From contig JABDQS010000173.1 of NCBI GenBank assembly GCA_013042125.1, forward strand, positions 1 through 5,762: 5,762 bases of DNA, given 5' to 3'. Below are positions 5,605 to 5,762 of the stretch, piece after piece. Every line of letters begins with the position of its first letter. Positions within the stretch are counted from its first letter, which is position 1. Under the pieces are notes generated by a model. It saw only the letters and a program-made list of their open reading frames with translations, was not told the origin of the DNA and made no database searches. The stretch is from Eudoraea sp. GTDB taxonomy: Bacteria; Bacteroidota; Bacteroidia; Flavobacteriales; Flavobacteriaceae. The translations under genes were made by a program, and so were the position numbers.

Positions 5605-5762
5605 TCAATAGGAATCCCTGATGGTCTCCAGCACCTGCTCAATCTGTGTTTTAATAGTTGCAGTAGGAGCCATAAAATGGTTATTCATAAAACTAAAGAG
5701 CAGGGTTTTTCCCGATGCAGTGATCATATAACCACTAAGACAATACGTATTGCCCAAGGTAC
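5605..5762 (-). CDS. dacB: Peptidase S13 D-alanyl-D-alanine carboxypeptidase (DacB/PBP4), C-terminal fragment
   Basis: The minus strand from the right edge reads 51 residues to a TGA at 5607-5605. The visible start, TLGNTYCLSGYMITASGKTL, aligns with the region just after the KTG box of S13 penicillin-binding proteins (E. coli DacB has the KTGSL block followed by a LAGF-ITTASG pattern). The two bases left at the edge fit the second and third positions of the KTG glycine codon. The rest, LLFSFMNNHFM followed by a helix ending ETIRDSY, matches the usual flavobacterial C-terminus. The enzyme trims peptidoglycan cross-links and side chains in the periplasm. The catalytic Ser-x-x-Lys and the N-terminus lie outside the window. 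It converges on nudK with a 9-base gap, with no obvious terminator hairpin between them. Confidence 0.8.
   Translation of the reverse strand, partial: TLGNTYCLSGYMITASGKTLLFSFMNNHFMAPTATIKTQIEQVLETIRDSY

Overview
The window looks like an ordinary chromosomal stretch from a marine-type member of the Bacteroidota, most likely Flavobacteriaceae. Four things point there: a PspC protein with the flavobacterial N-terminal helical domain, a DUF4442 hotdog protein with the HRW-NQNPF signature, a Bacteroidota-style promoter (TTG, then TAnnTTTG), and weak or absent Shine-Dalgarno sequences before most genes. No tRNA, rRNA, CRISPR array, insertion sequence or phage gene is visible. The family calls come from reading motifs, without a database search.

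Left half, minus strand (2292 down to 1): a compact run of four genes. In order of transcription they are a DUF4870 membrane protein, an exported NTF2-like (DUF4440/SnoaL-type) protein, a PadR-family repressor, and a PspC-domain membrane protein that leaves the window at the left edge. The first two share one base (TAATG) and the last two share four bases (ATGA), so translation is probably coupled in pairs. One good promoter sits upstream of the DUF4870 gene. No match to the TAnnTTTG box lies in the 145-base gap before padR. I infer one envelope-associated operon with its own regulator.

Divergent control region (2293-2417): this AT-rich spacer holds the minus-strand promoter, a perfect 10-base palindrome and an 11-base-spaced direct repeat. 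It is the natural place for a PadR operator.

Right half, plus strand (2418 to 5595): five genes in one direction with gaps of 31 to 65 bases. They encode a DUF4442 hotdog-fold protein, a two-helix membrane protein with a probable bacterial PH-like domain, a TIGR00266/AIM24 protein, a DUF2461 protein, and a NudK-type Nudix hydrolase that starts at TTG. They may be co-transcribed, but they do not form a pathway I recognise.

Right edge (5605-5762, minus strand): the last 51 residues of a peptidase S13 (DacB/PBP4) D-alanyl-D-alanine carboxypeptidase, convergent with nudK.

I see no clearly novel system. The best candidate for follow-up is the DUF4870/NTF2-like/PadR/PspC cluster and its palindrome-bearing promoter region.
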